A stretch of DNA of 64,000 nucleotides, from NCBI GenBank assembly GCA_023418915.1, contig JAEZYU010000063.1, forward strand, positions 62,001 through 126,000, in the 5' to 3' direction. A model generated the notes under the pieces. That model saw only the letters and a program-made list of their open reading frames with translations, did no database searches and was not told the origin of the DNA. This stretch comes from Bacillota bacterium. Its GTDB lineage: Bacteria > Bacillota > Clostridia > Acetivibrionales > DTU013. Shown in pieces: positions 16,080-24,760 of this stretch (position 1 is the stretch's first letter; each line of letters starts with the position of its first letter). Position numbers and translations under genes: made by a program.

Positions 16080-18176
16080 ATGAAACAGATAGTCCAGAGA
16101 ATCCAGAACATTTTATCAAGTGTAATTAAAAGGATATGGGGTTCACTAAACAATTCCGGGAATGTGCTCAGAAAAATCAAAATACAGTATAGACTGATTG
16201 CTGCGTTTTTAATACTGTCTTTGCTGCCTTTGATCCTCATGGGCGTTATATCTTACTCCAGGTCTAACCAGGCAATTTCAGAAAGAATAGAAAAATACTC
16301 CATAGGGCTGATATACCAAACATCTAAAATTTTGGAGACAGAGCTAAGTAAATATGAACAGACCGTCAGGGAAGTCGGATATCTTGATTCGATCCAGGAT
16401 GAATTTACTGATATGCGCAAGGCAACCAAGGATGAGTTGCTGACTCATGCCATTTCGATAGACTTATCGTCCAGAGAAAAGTTTTCGCCATATGATGAGA
16501 TCATCGAAACTGGTTTTATTACTGGCGAGGATATTGACCAGTATCTGCTCAAAAATGCCAAGAATTTTACAGATGATGATATAAAAAGGATAAGTGAAAG
16601 CGCAAAGGCTGCAAAGGGTGCACCTGTATGGCTTTTAGTCCATACCGTGGATGGTTATTCCAGGCTTGTGACCGCAAGGGAAATCAATAACACCAAAGCA
16701 GGCGGAAAGGTAGGAGTTATTTTAGCTGCGATCACAACGGATCATTTTATGGAAGCATATAAAAGTGTAGATCTTGGAGAAGGATCCGAGCTTTTTATGT
16801 TGGATGCGGAGGGCACTGTACTTACCAGTAGGAATGATGATATTCCGCTTAATGAGAAATACAGCGACCTTAGCATACTAGAAATGTTAAAATCCAACCG
16901 GGAACAGGATATACCAACTTTCGACTTCAATGGCTGTCTTGTTACATATTCTTATATGAAGAATAACGACTGGAATGTTGTCGCAATGATTCCATACAGT
17001 TATATCAATGCCGGTGGAAAAGCGATCCTTACCAGTGTCATTGTTCTTTTTGTTATTTGTGTTCTGATATCTACACTGCTTTCTTTTATAGTGTCCTCCA
17101 GTATTTCAGTACCGCTGAAACAGCTTGTAAATATCATGCATGAAGCCAAAAGCGGAAATCTTGCCCTCAGTCTGCACGACAGCAGTAGAGACGAGATTGC
17201 CATGGTGACCCGCAATTTTGATGACATGTTGGCGAATATACGGAATCTTGTGACAAAAGTAAGGCAATCATCTGTAAATCTAATTGGGAGTATAGGAAAG
17301 ATAAAGACGTCATCTGAAAGCACGCATTCTGTATCGGAACAGATTGCAACCACGATGCAGGAAATAGCAAAGGGTACCAGTGAGCAGGCTGAAGAGGTGG
17401 CATATGGTGTAGACTGTGCGAACAAGCTGGCTGACGGCATAAACAAAGTCGGCGAAAACGTGACCATTGTATCAGAGTTCATAAGCAACACAAAGGATCT
17501 GTCTGAAAATGGGCTTGCGGTTGTAAGGCTTCTGAAGAAAAAAGCGACACAGACCAACGATATTACCAAAAAGGTCGCAGATGATGTCCAAAGTCTGAAT
17601 ATAGATATGAAGCAGATCAAAAAAATTGTCAACGCCATAGGTTTGATTGCGGAGCAGACAAATATGCTGGCTCTGAACGCCACCATAGAAGCAGCAAGAG
17701 CTGGCGAAGCCGGCAAAGGTTTCTCTGTGGTAGCAACGGAAGTCAAGAAGCTGGCGGACAAATCCAAGGAATCGTCAGCAATGATCAATTCCATTATAAA
17801 CAACATCCAGGAAAAAACCGACAACACAGCTGTTACTGCAGAAACCGGAAGCAAGATAGTGAATGAGCAGATGGAAGCAGTCAACAGTACGGATGAAGCA
17901 TTCAAGAACATATATTCATCAATGGACAACATAATTGAAAATATGAATAATATGCGTGATTCCGTAGCGGATATGAATGAGTCCAAAGATGATACGATAA
18001 AGGTAATGGACAACATTTCGTCTGTTTCACAACAAGCCGCTGCGACTTCACAAGAAGTATCTGCCAGCACACAGGAACAGATGAGCGGCGCAGAGGAGCT
18101 TGCACAGCTGGCTGAGGGCTTGGATGAAATGGCTCAGGAGCTTAAGTCAGCAATAGCACTCTTTAAAATAGAATAA
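16080..18176 (+). CDS. Methyl-accepting chemotaxis protein (dCache-HAMP-MCP signal)
   Basis: 698-aa transmembrane chemoreceptor. ATG 16080 lies behind CCAGGAGGTG. Order: cytoplasmic tail, TM1 (about residues 39-60, LIAAFLILSLLPLILMGVIS), extracellular Cache-type sensor (about 61-308), TM2 (about 312-337), HAMP (about 338-392), and the long coiled-coil MCP signalling domain. The hairpin tip lies around residues 520-560 (EQTNMLALNATIEAARAGEA). Such receptors control CheA kinase and flagellar rotation. No che genes are nearby, so it is an orphan receptor; the flagellar genes at 35-37 kb show that motility is plausible. The stop TAA is the first codon of an ATAACGAGG repeat. Confidence 0.93.
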   Translation: MKQIVQRIQNILSSVIKRIWGSLNNSGNVLRKIKIQYRLIAAFLILSLLPLILMGVISYSRSNQAISERIEKYSIGLIYQTSKILETELSKYEQTVREVGYLDSIQDEFTDMRKATKDELLTHAISIDLSSREKFSPYDEIIETGFITGEDIDQYLLKNAKNFTDDDIKRISESAKAAKGAPVWLLVHTVDGYSRLVTAREINNTKAGGKVGVILAAITTDHFMEAYKSVDLGEGSELFMLDAEGTVLTSRNDDIPLNEKYSDLSILEMLKSNREQDIPTFDFNGCLVTYSYMKNNDWNVVAMIPYSYINAGGKAILTSVIVLFVICVLISTLLSFIVSSSISVPLKQLVNIMHEAKSGNLALSLHDSSRDEIAMVTRNFDDMLANIRNLVTKVRQSSVNLIGSIGKIKTSSESTHSVSEQIATTMQEIAKGTSEQAEEVAYGVDCANKLADGINKVGENVTIVSEFISNTKDLSENGLAVVRLLKKKATQTNDITKKVADDVQSLNIDMKQIKKIVNAIGLIAEQTNMLALNATIEAARAGEAGKGFSVVATEVKKLADKSKESSAMINSIINNIQEKTDNTAVTAETGSKIVNEQMEAVNSTDEAFKNIYSSMDNIIENMNNMRDSVADMNESKDDTIKVMDNISSVSQQAAATSQEVSASTQEQMSGAEELAQLAEGLDEMAQELKSAIALFKIE

Positions 18177-18230
18177 CGAGGCGAAATATGTAGGACAAAA
18201 TCTCGAACAGACTCGAGTATAGTGTACTGT
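18173..18230 (+). repeat. ATAACGAGG repeat head after chemoreceptor, with partial element end
   Basis: ATAACGAGGCGA at 18173-18184 matches the head of the intergenic repeat family, its TAA being the stop of the chemoreceptor. It is followed by AGGACAAAATCTCGA and CTCGAGTATAG, which resemble degenerate ends of the 118-bp element. The family hairpin is absent here. Confidence 0.45.
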
Positions 18231-18259
18231 GAGCATAAGCTGAAAAAAGGCAAAAAAGT

Positions 18260-18281
18260 TGGTTAGTCTGGCGACTAACCA
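18260..18281. repeat. Short perfect hairpin
   Basis: TGGTTAGT (18260-18267... loop CTGGCG ...) pairs with ACTAACCA. There is no T tail. It lies between the convergent mcp and aroK-like genes. Confidence 0.4.
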
Positions 18282-18287
18282 TGTAAA

Positions 18288-18347
18288 GGGGGTCAAAATG
18301 TATTTTGTGAGGTCACACTTATTATTGACCCCTTCAATACTTTTTTA
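18288..18347. terminator. Terminator-like inverted repeat between convergent genes
   Basis: GGGGTCAA (18289-18296) pairs with TTGACCCC (18325-18332) around a 28-nt loop; a T run lies at 18341-18346. It is probably bidirectional for the chemoreceptor and the shikimate-kinase-like gene. Confidence 0.5.
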
Positions 18348-18356
18348 TACATACAT

Positions 18357-18869
18357 TTAAAATATTTTCAAAAAAATTTCACTTATCTCTGTAACGATAG
18401 TTTCAATATGCTTTCTTGAGCAGTCTATCTCTATGTCTGCATATTTTTTATACAATGGCAGTCTTTCATTATAAAGCGATACAAGAGACTGACCGTGCTG
18501 CATTGCAATACCGCGTGTCTGTGTATTTTTCAGCCGCCGCTCCAGTTGATACATTTTTGTATTCAGAAAGAATAAAACGCCTTGCGCTTTGAGATGGCTT
18601 ATGGCGGATCCACTATATATCACGCTTCCGCCTGTTGCGATAACATGGTTTTCCAGATCCAGACCCTTCACGATATCTTCTTCGATTTTCATAAAGCCAT
18701 CGATGCCGTGTTTTGCGATCAACTCCTGCAGATAACTGTTTTCCTGACGCTGTATCAAAAGATCCGTATCGACGAACGGCATCTTTAAAGCTTTTGCCAG
18801 CAACACACCCACAGTGCTTTTACCTGCTCCCGGCATACCGATCAAAACAAGATTTTTACTGTCCGCCAT
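18357..18869 (-). CDS. Shikimate-kinase-like P-loop kinase (divergent)
   Basis: 170-aa P-loop kinase. ATG 18869 follows CAGGAGCTG; upstream in-frame codons lack a ribosome site. The fold is that of shikimate kinase (ATP phosphorylation of shikimate in aromatic amino acid synthesis): Walker A LVLIGMPGAGKST, FVDTDLLI, lid region TRGIAM and ERLPLYKKYAD. Two canonical substrate-contact features differ. The FR..E motif reads GFMKIEE, losing the shikimate-binding Arg, and the GGG loop reads ATGGSVIYS. Because of this, and because no other aro gene is adjacent, the substrate may not be shikimate. Annotation pipelines would still call it aroK. Confidence 0.68.
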   Translation of the reverse strand: MADSKNLVLIGMPGAGKSTVGVLLAKALKMPFVDTDLLIQRQENSYLQELIAKHGIDGFMKIEEDIVKGLDLENHVIATGGSVIYSGSAISHLKAQGVLFFLNTKMYQLERRLKNTQTRGIAMQHGQSLVSLYNERLPLYKKYADIEIDCSRKHIETIVTEISEIFLKIF

Positions 18870-18977
18870 GATTTCAGCTCCTGATATGATAAAATCAATG
18901 CTTCCTGATAATAATATACCATAGATGGACATATGACGAAATCACAGAAAATATTGATAATGCGGAGGGTACATCAT

Positions 18978-19289
18978 ATGGGTTATTCCAGAGACAGGAA
19001 TCAATACAGGAAAGAAAAAGGCGGCTTTAGTAGAAGCGGAGAACAAAACCAGGTATTCAATGATGCCTGTGATGAAAGGATCATAAATGCGGAAAGTCTT
19101 CAGATAGATACAACGCTCAATGAAATATCAAAGGAGCTGAGACCTGGGGAAACGCTCATACTTGACATAGGGAACAATTATTTCGAGCAGACAGATGAAA
19201 TATATGACACACTTGTGATGCGGGGTTATGATGTGAGAAAGTCCTTCAGAAACGGCAGAAATCAGATCATGGTCAGCAGAAAGGCATAA
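18978..19289 (+). CDS. Small protein of unknown function
   Basis: 103 aa from ATG 18978, chosen because GCGGAGGGT precedes it; an earlier in-frame ATG has no such site. It is divergent from the shikimate-kinase-like gene. The first 30 residues are basic and polar (YSRDRNQYRKEKGGFSRSG), like a disordered nucleic-acid- or membrane-contact tail. The C-terminal 60 residues look folded (LRPGETLILDIG, GYDVRKSFRNGRNQIMVSRK) with alternating strand/helix character. No Cys, no signal, no recognised family. Confidence 0.6.
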   Translation: MGYSRDRNQYRKEKGGFSRSGEQNQVFNDACDERIINAESLQIDTTLNEISKELRPGETLILDIGNNYFEQTDEIYDTLVMRGYDVRKSFRNGRNQIMVSRKA

Positions 19290-19345
19290 TATCTGCAAAA
19301 ACATCTCTTAGCTCTGTACACACCCGGTAAAAATTTTTTTTCAAA

Positions 19346-19376
19346 CGAAAAATTTTCTTTGAACGATGTGTTATAA
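19346..19376 (-). repeat. GTTATAA-ended 32-bp intergenic element, copy a
   Basis: CGAAAAATTTTCTTTGAACG followed by ATGTGTTATAA matches the elements at 34065, 54889, 54919 and 61498. It lies about 160 bp upstream of the first giant SLH gene. Confidence 0.6.
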
Positions 19377-19536
19377 AATACGTCTGATCAACTGCCGATA
19401 TATATATCGAGGCTATATACGCCCTCACCTCTTCATGCTTTTTTATACTGCAGATTCAAGATGATTGGTGGCGGGCACAGATACGGCATGACAAATATCA
19501 GGCGTACTGTAAGATTGGGGCGGAGGTCAACATCAT

Positions 19537-22500
19537 ATGAAATTTTCCAGGAAACCGGTTGCGGTATTAGTAGTTGCAGCAATTTTATATAGTATTTTCG
19601 GACTTTTTGGCATGACGGCATATGCCGCCTGGATGCCGGTCACGATTTCGGTAGATGATTTTGACGATGGGACACTGACATTCCACTGGAGCGCACTGTC
19701 AGGAGCAAAATCGGCAGAGATTATCTATCACAGGCCCGGTACTGGTGACACTGCCATTTATCAAAGAGAGGTCGTACAGGGCACGAGCTCATATGCCATT
19801 GATAGTATGAAAGCTGATTACATATATGATATCAGTGTCACATTATACGATGATCCGGATCCTGATACAGGTGAGGTCATTGGTAGGGGGCTTCTTTATT
19901 ATCTGCCGTCCATATCATTCACATCGTCGGCTCTGAAGCAGGAAAGCACACCAATTGACGGCGGAGGCCGGGAGACAGGTGTGACGCCAAGGCTCGAACT
20001 GAGATGGATGAGGCCGAAGATATATTACGATCCGGACATGGAGCTTTACCCGCAGGACGATGAAAACCCGGACAATGGAGTTTTTATCGATGCCAACAGT
20101 GATGTTGCGCTTGAATATATGGAATCAACCTTCAACAGTATTTATGTCGATAACCAGCGAAGCATAAAATCACTTAATTACATAATAAATATTTCAACAC
20201 ATATGAACCAGCTTAATTCAGGGTCTGCACAGTCTTCAATACTGATAGATCAGTTGGATGAAGACCAATATGCTGCGTGTGTTTCCGGAAAGGAAGGAAC
20301 AACTGCCGGTATCAGCGGCCCGAGCAGCAGCGGCTTCTACAGCTTTGAACTGCTTGGCAGGAGGGATGAAACAGATGTAATCGACGACGTGGATGATACC
20401 GATCATATACTCCCTGATAATGATATACTGCCGGGGACTGTATACTATATGAATATCAGGCCGGTATACAGAGATCAAAACAATTCAAATGTATCTGCTA
20501 TAAGAGTCGGTGCGCCTGAAGACTATAACGCAAGCAAGCTGATGGGGGAACTGCAGTATGTCAGTACACCAATTCGTTTTCAACTGACAAAGGACAGTGC
20601 CAACAATATATATGTGAAAATATTCAGGATCAATCAAGGGAGTCTTGATCTTCCAAGGTTTTTCTATCAGATCCAGGCAGTAGGGGATGACAGCTTACCC
20701 GGCGACTGGCCTGTCAGAGGCACTCTCGATGATTCTTATTTTAGCGGGGACCATGCAATTACGGTGCTTACCGGGGTAGAGCCAAACAATAAAGTATATT
20801 ATAGAATCGTAGTTAAATCAGAAGGAGCGGCAGACAGGCTTGAATCGCCGGCTTTGGAATATACGCTATCTGCTGATACAGACAGGCCTCCATTGCCTTC
20901 AGGAGTTGCAGTTATAAAAAGGACGCTTGACAGCAGAGATGATGTCATTGATCCGTCTGGAACAATAAGAACAGTAAAATCCACGGATATTACCCTTTCA
21001 TGGGAAAAGCCACTTAACTGGGATGAAATAAAGGATGATTTAAGCTATCACTTTTTGCTCAGCACAAGTCAGTCAGATGACAATACAGGTGAGAGAGCCC
21101 CAATATATATCGATGGAAAGGTGTGGGGCAGACAAGAGGGTTATGAAAGCAAATACAGGCTTGCCAAATATATAAATGCAGATTCTGATAAGGTTACGGA
21201 TGCAGGGAACAGACTGGAGTATACATTGGATGCATTTGAGCTGTTCGATCTCGATGACGACCCTGACACGCCTCCTGTGCTTGAAGTGGATGACGAAGGC
21301 TTTCCGACCTTTTTTGTCCCAAATGCAGTTTATTACCTTCAGATGTATTCAACAAAAGCCGAAGATGCCGGAACACAGGAACCACAAAAAATGTCGGACA
21401 GGTCGGTAGTGATCAGCTTTACCACACTGGCAGGCACAGAACTGGATGTGCCGCTCCCGATGAGCTTCAGCCTCAGTGGCAACGACAAGCAGATATCCGG
21501 TGAAAAGGCTGTGAATTATATTGACCTGAGCTTTGAGAAGGTTCTTGATCTCGACTGGACCAACTATGTCGGCAAATATGATGAATCGTTGTATGACTAT
21601 GAGATCTATTATGATATATTCATGAATTCCGGTACAAATGCCGGCAGCTTCATTCCAGTGGGAACTACACAGGATCTGCAGGGGGACATCGTATTTGGCG
21701 GAGCAGATGATCCGAGGAGCGCTGTGATAACAGCGCGGGTATGCCAGTTCACTGATAACGGCTTTGAGAGGCTGCAGGATGTTTTGCCTGATGAGGCTGA
21801 AAGAAGTGCAATTGATAAATTTGGACCCAGTCTGCTTCCCAATACTGTATATTACTTTCTGGCCAGGACCAGGCTTGTTGTCAGGAACAAACAGGATGCA
21901 GAAGACACGGTGGAAAAGAAATCCATGTTTACATCGCTTCTCCCCGTAACAACTATACTGCTAGACGTAACTCCTCCTGACGACAGTCAGAGAAAACCGC
22001 TGGCACCTACTGATTTTAGCATAGCTCTGGACAACGAAGGAGAACAGCTTTTGTCAGGCAGCAGTGTGACTTTCTCATGGACGCGTCAGCAGGATGATGT
22101 GATATACCAGATAATCAGGACGACGGGCAGGATATATCCGACAGCCGAGCTGCATGAATACGAAAACGATCCGACATATACGAGCTTTCTCGATGAGTAT
22201 GCTCCATCCGAGGACGGCGAACCAACCGATGAGAGGGGCGTTTATCTGGATCCTGTGGGTGATCCGGACCCAAACTTTCCCGGGAAATTCACCTATGATA
22301 GTGCAACGGACATATGCACGTTTACTGTGGACCGCGGTATGTTTCCGAACAAGCTCTATTATTTCAGCCTTAAAGCCATAAGGGTCGATCAGGACAGAGA
22401 GCCTCTGGAGAATCCATCCAACAGTGTTTGGGTATCGATGCCGGTAACTACTTCACTTATAGAGCCGCCGGCTATGCTAGAGGCTATACCGGGCGCAGAG

Positions 22501-24582
22501 CTTGGGTTCTTCTGGACTGACGGAGCTCCGGGATTTACTGCTGAGGATTATAGCATTTTTGTAAAGGGTCCGGGGGATGCAGCATATAAGACAACGACAA
22601 AAGCTCAGTCAACCGTGATCAAGGATCCGGACGGACAGACCTATTATGGGAGAATAACAGGGCTTAAGGCTGGAACTGCTTACGATATTAAGGTTACAAA
22701 GGGCAGCGGCACTACTGTTTATGAGAAAGCCGGGTTTATGACCAGGGACAGCTACCATGAAATAGAGATAAAATGGACAGGTAAGCTTCTGGATGACTAT
22801 GCCGGGTATGAGATAGCTATTATGGAGGAGGGCGGATCAGAATATACAGCATTATCCGATGCCGACCTCGAATGGTACATCGATAAGAGGGGGGCTGTTC
22901 TGCCGTATTATACCGAAGAAACAGCCAGGACTGTTAATAACGACAGTCTGTACTATCATGCGAGAATCAGGAGTATGAATGTCAGGTTGCCGGGAGGTAT
23001 CATGACAAAACAGCCGCTTCATTCAAATACCAAGTACTATATCAAAATCAGATCGGTAAAATCAGATCCGGTGGAGAAGGATCTGATATCTTATTCCAAA
23101 TATATCGGTCCCGTTAATATAAGGACTGAATTCAATCAGGACGATTACGACAACGAGGATCGGGAAGAGCAGCAAAGGGCTGTATTTTTGGACCGGATGG
23201 AAGAACTTGAGAAGGGTTACTTCTGGAGGATAGCCATTGGGAGCAATGGAGTAACAAGCATCCTGCTGAAAAGCGACAGAGTGGCTGACGCAATGATAAA
23301 TTTACCGGGAGACTTATTCACAATAGACATGTCAGAAATTTCAATCAACATTGACAGGGATGAGATATACATACCTGCATCACTTATCAATGTCATGAAA
23401 AAAGTCAGAAAAAGCCTTGTCATAAGAACAGCCGGAACAGAGCTGGTGATAAGGCCTCATACATTGGATACAACATTCGGTGAAAGTGTGAAGGGCATTC
23501 TGGAAAGGCAGGAGGTCAAGGAACTGTATGTGAAGCTGGATCTTTGTCATAGCGCCGGTACCAGCAGCGCACTTCCTTCCGGCATGCTGCCTGTATCTGC
23601 TGTGAACGCACTCGATGTCCAGGCATTGGGTTTTTCCATGGCATATGAAGAAATGGCCGGCTTATTTTACGACAAACTGTACAATGAAGATACAGGGCTT
23701 GTCAGTGAGAAGCTGGATATGCTTCTGAATGCCTATGTTGGAGGGGCGGATTCTGCAGCTCTGATAGACCAATATACCAAAAACCTTATAGAAATGATAG
23801 AGAGGGAATTATCTGTCTATATTGACAGTACGATAAAAACTACAAAGCTGACAAATACCATAAGAGATATCAACGTTTTTGACACTCCTGTCACTGCCAG
23901 TCTGCAGATTGGCAGTACCAAAGGGACTTTATCAGCATATGTTTTTTATAAGGGCTCGGACAACTGGCAGAAATCATCAGTCAGACAAGCCGGCTCTGTT
24001 GCAGCGGTCGACCTGATAAAAACCGGTACCTTTGTTATCCTTGCCGCAGATAAAAGTGTTGGAGGCGTACCGTCGGGCTATTGGGCAGAAGGGTATATTA
24101 CCAGGGTAGCTGAAAAATATGACCTGGAAGACGTTTTCCCTGGAATCCGGAATAATTTCATGCCGGAAAACAGGGCGACCTGTAAGGATGTTGTCCTGTT
24201 ATATGAAAAAATGACAGGACGGACTGCAGGAAATACAGGACTGGATATGAGGACAAGGCTTAAGATGCTTACCATGGAGAATATTATACACCCCAATTCT
24301 TTGTTAAGGGACGTAAACCGGCAGCAGACCGCTGCTGTATTAGTAAAGCTGTTTGCTGTGAAAAAAGGGTTGGATGCTTCCAGCCTGAGACCGTCAGCGG
24401 GGATATCGATTTCGGATGAAGGCAGTATCGATGACGAGTTTTATTTGCCGGTTGTCTTAATTGTTGATATTGACGTGATGCAGCTGGATGAAATGGGCAG
24501 GTTCCGACCTGTTGGTACTATGACCCGTGCAGAGGTGGTAGCTGCATTTGCAAGGCTGCTCGAACTTACAGGTGATATATAA
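19537..24582 (+). CDS. Giant secreted fibronectin-III-like protein with C-terminal SLH-type region (paralogue 1)
   Basis: 1681-aa secreted surface protein. ATG 19537 follows GCGGAGGTCAAC. Residues 1-31 are a signal peptide ending near MTAYAAW. The bulk (about 35-1220) is a series of beta-sandwich repeats with the fibronectin-III-like pattern of W at the start and an N-x-x-Y-Y-x-x-R/K motif at the end (for example PNKLYYFSLKAIRV, PNTVYYFLARTRL, SNTKYYIKIRSVK). Around 1270-1330 is a strand-rich module ending SLVIRTAGTELVIRP, shared with the next gene. The C-terminal 180 residues (YWAEGYITRVAEKYDLEDVFPG onward) are degenerate S-layer homology repeats that would bind wall polysaccharide. The composition is acidic. 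The stop TAA opens an ATAACGAGG repeat. No enzyme domain is seen. Confidence 0.8.
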   Translation: MKFSRKPVAVLVVAAILYSIFGLFGMTAYAAWMPVTISVDDFDDGTLTFHWSALSGAKSAEIIYHRPGTGDTAIYQREVVQGTSSYAIDSMKADYIYDISVTLYDDPDPDTGEVIGRGLLYYLPSISFTSSALKQESTPIDGGGRETGVTPRLELRWMRPKIYYDPDMELYPQDDENPDNGVFIDANSDVALEYMESTFNSIYVDNQRSIKSLNYIINISTHMNQLNSGSAQSSILIDQLDEDQYAACVSGKEGTTAGISGPSSSGFYSFELLGRRDETDVIDDVDDTDHILPDNDILPGTVYYMNIRPVYRDQNNSNVSAIRVGAPEDYNASKLMGELQYVSTPIRFQLTKDSANNIYVKIFRINQGSLDLPRFFYQIQAVGDDSLPGDWPVRGTLDDSYFSGDHAITVLTGVEPNNKVYYRIVVKSEGAADRLESPALEYTLSADTDRPPLPSGVAVIKRTLDSRDDVIDPSGTIRTVKSTDITLSWEKPLNWDEIKDDLSYHFLLSTSQSDDNTGERAPIYIDGKVWGRQEGYESKYRLAKYINADSDKVTDAGNRLEYTLDAFELFDLDDDPDTPPVLEVDDEGFPTFFVPNAVYYLQMYSTKAEDAGTQEPQKMSDRSVVISFTTLAGTELDVPLPMSFSLSGNDKQISGEKAVNYIDLSFEKVLDLDWTNYVGKYDESLYDYEIYYDIFMNSGTNAGSFIPVGTTQDLQGDIVFGGADDPRSAVITARVCQFTDNGFERLQDVLPDEAERSAIDKFGPSLLPNTVYYFLARTRLVVRNKQDAEDTVEKKSMFTSLLPVTTILLDVTPPDDSQRKPLAPTDFSIALDNEGEQLLSGSSVTFSWTRQQDDVIYQIIRTTGRIYPTAELHEYENDPTYTSFLDEYAPSEDGEPTDERGVYLDPVGDPDPNFPGKFTYDSATDICTFTVDRGMFPNKLYYFSLKAIRVDQDREPLENPSNSVWVSMPVTTSLIEPPAMLEAIPGAELGFFWTDGAPGFTAEDYSIFVKGPGDAAYKTTTKAQSTVIKDPDGQTYYGRITGLKAGTAYDIKVTKGSGTTVYEKAGFMTRDSYHEIEIKWTGKLLDDYAGYEIAIMEEGGSEYTALSDADLEWYIDKRGAVLPYYTEETARTVNNDSLYYHARIRSMNVRLPGGIMTKQPLHSNTKYYIKIRSVKSDPVEKDLISYSKYIGPVNIRTEFNQDDYDNEDREEQQRAVFLDRMEELEKGYFWRIAIGSNGVTSILLKSDRVADAMINLPGDLFTIDMSEISINIDRDEIYIPASLINVMKKVRKSLVIRTAGTELVIRPHTLDTTFGESVKGILERQEVKELYVKLDLCHSAGTSSALPSGMLPVSAVNALDVQALGFSMAYEEMAGLFYDKLYNEDTGLVSEKLDMLLNAYVGGADSAALIDQYTKNLIEMIERELSVYIDSTIKTTKLTNTIRDINVFDTPVTASLQIGSTKGTLSAYVFYKGSDNWQKSSVRQAGSVAAVDLIKTGTFVILAADKSVGGVPSGYWAEGYITRVAEKYDLEDVFPGIRNNFMPENRATCKDVVLLYEKMTGRTAGNTGLDMRTRLKMLTMENIIHPNSLLRDVNRQQTAAVLVKLFAVKKGLDASSLRPSAGISISDEGSIDDEFYLPVVLIVDIDVMQLDEMGRFRPVGTMTRAEVVAAFARLLELTGDI

Positions 24583-24705
24583 CGAGGCGACAGATGTCCC
24601 CCGCATTTTTACGTATTTTCAGCCTTCAGGCTGAAAAACGCCAATACGTCTTTTCAAACCATTCAGGTTGAAAAACGCTATGTGACGGGTACCGATTGCC
24701 TTTGA
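24579..24705 (+). repeat. ATAACGAGG intergenic hairpin repeat, longest copy
   Basis: It begins ATAACGAGGCGACAGATGTC, and its TAA terminates the upstream gene. It contains the hairpin TTTTCAGCC-TTCA-GGCTGAAAA (about 24617-24638, stem of 9 or more bp), then CGCCAATACGTCTTTTC, a second weaker copy of the hairpin half (ATTCAGGTTGAAAAACGC), and the tail GTGACGGGTACCGATT, also present in the 33152 copy. It is the fullest member of the family in this window. Confidence 0.8.
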
Positions 24706-24760
24706 GGCAGAGCATTATTATGAGACAACAGGTACAGTTGATACAGGAAAGGGATACAAT

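Noticed and set aside
17000..18070. 356-codon open frame antisense to the chemoreceptor
   Set aside because: It lies wholly opposite a well-supported MCP signalling domain, has no ribosome site and has a Ser/Val-rich composition typical of antisense of coiled-coil coding DNA.
19400..19536. c-di-GMP riboswitch upstream of the first giant SLH gene
   Set aside because: Some short GC-rich strings look suggestive, but the conserved GEMM core and tetraloop/receptor pairing cannot be drawn.
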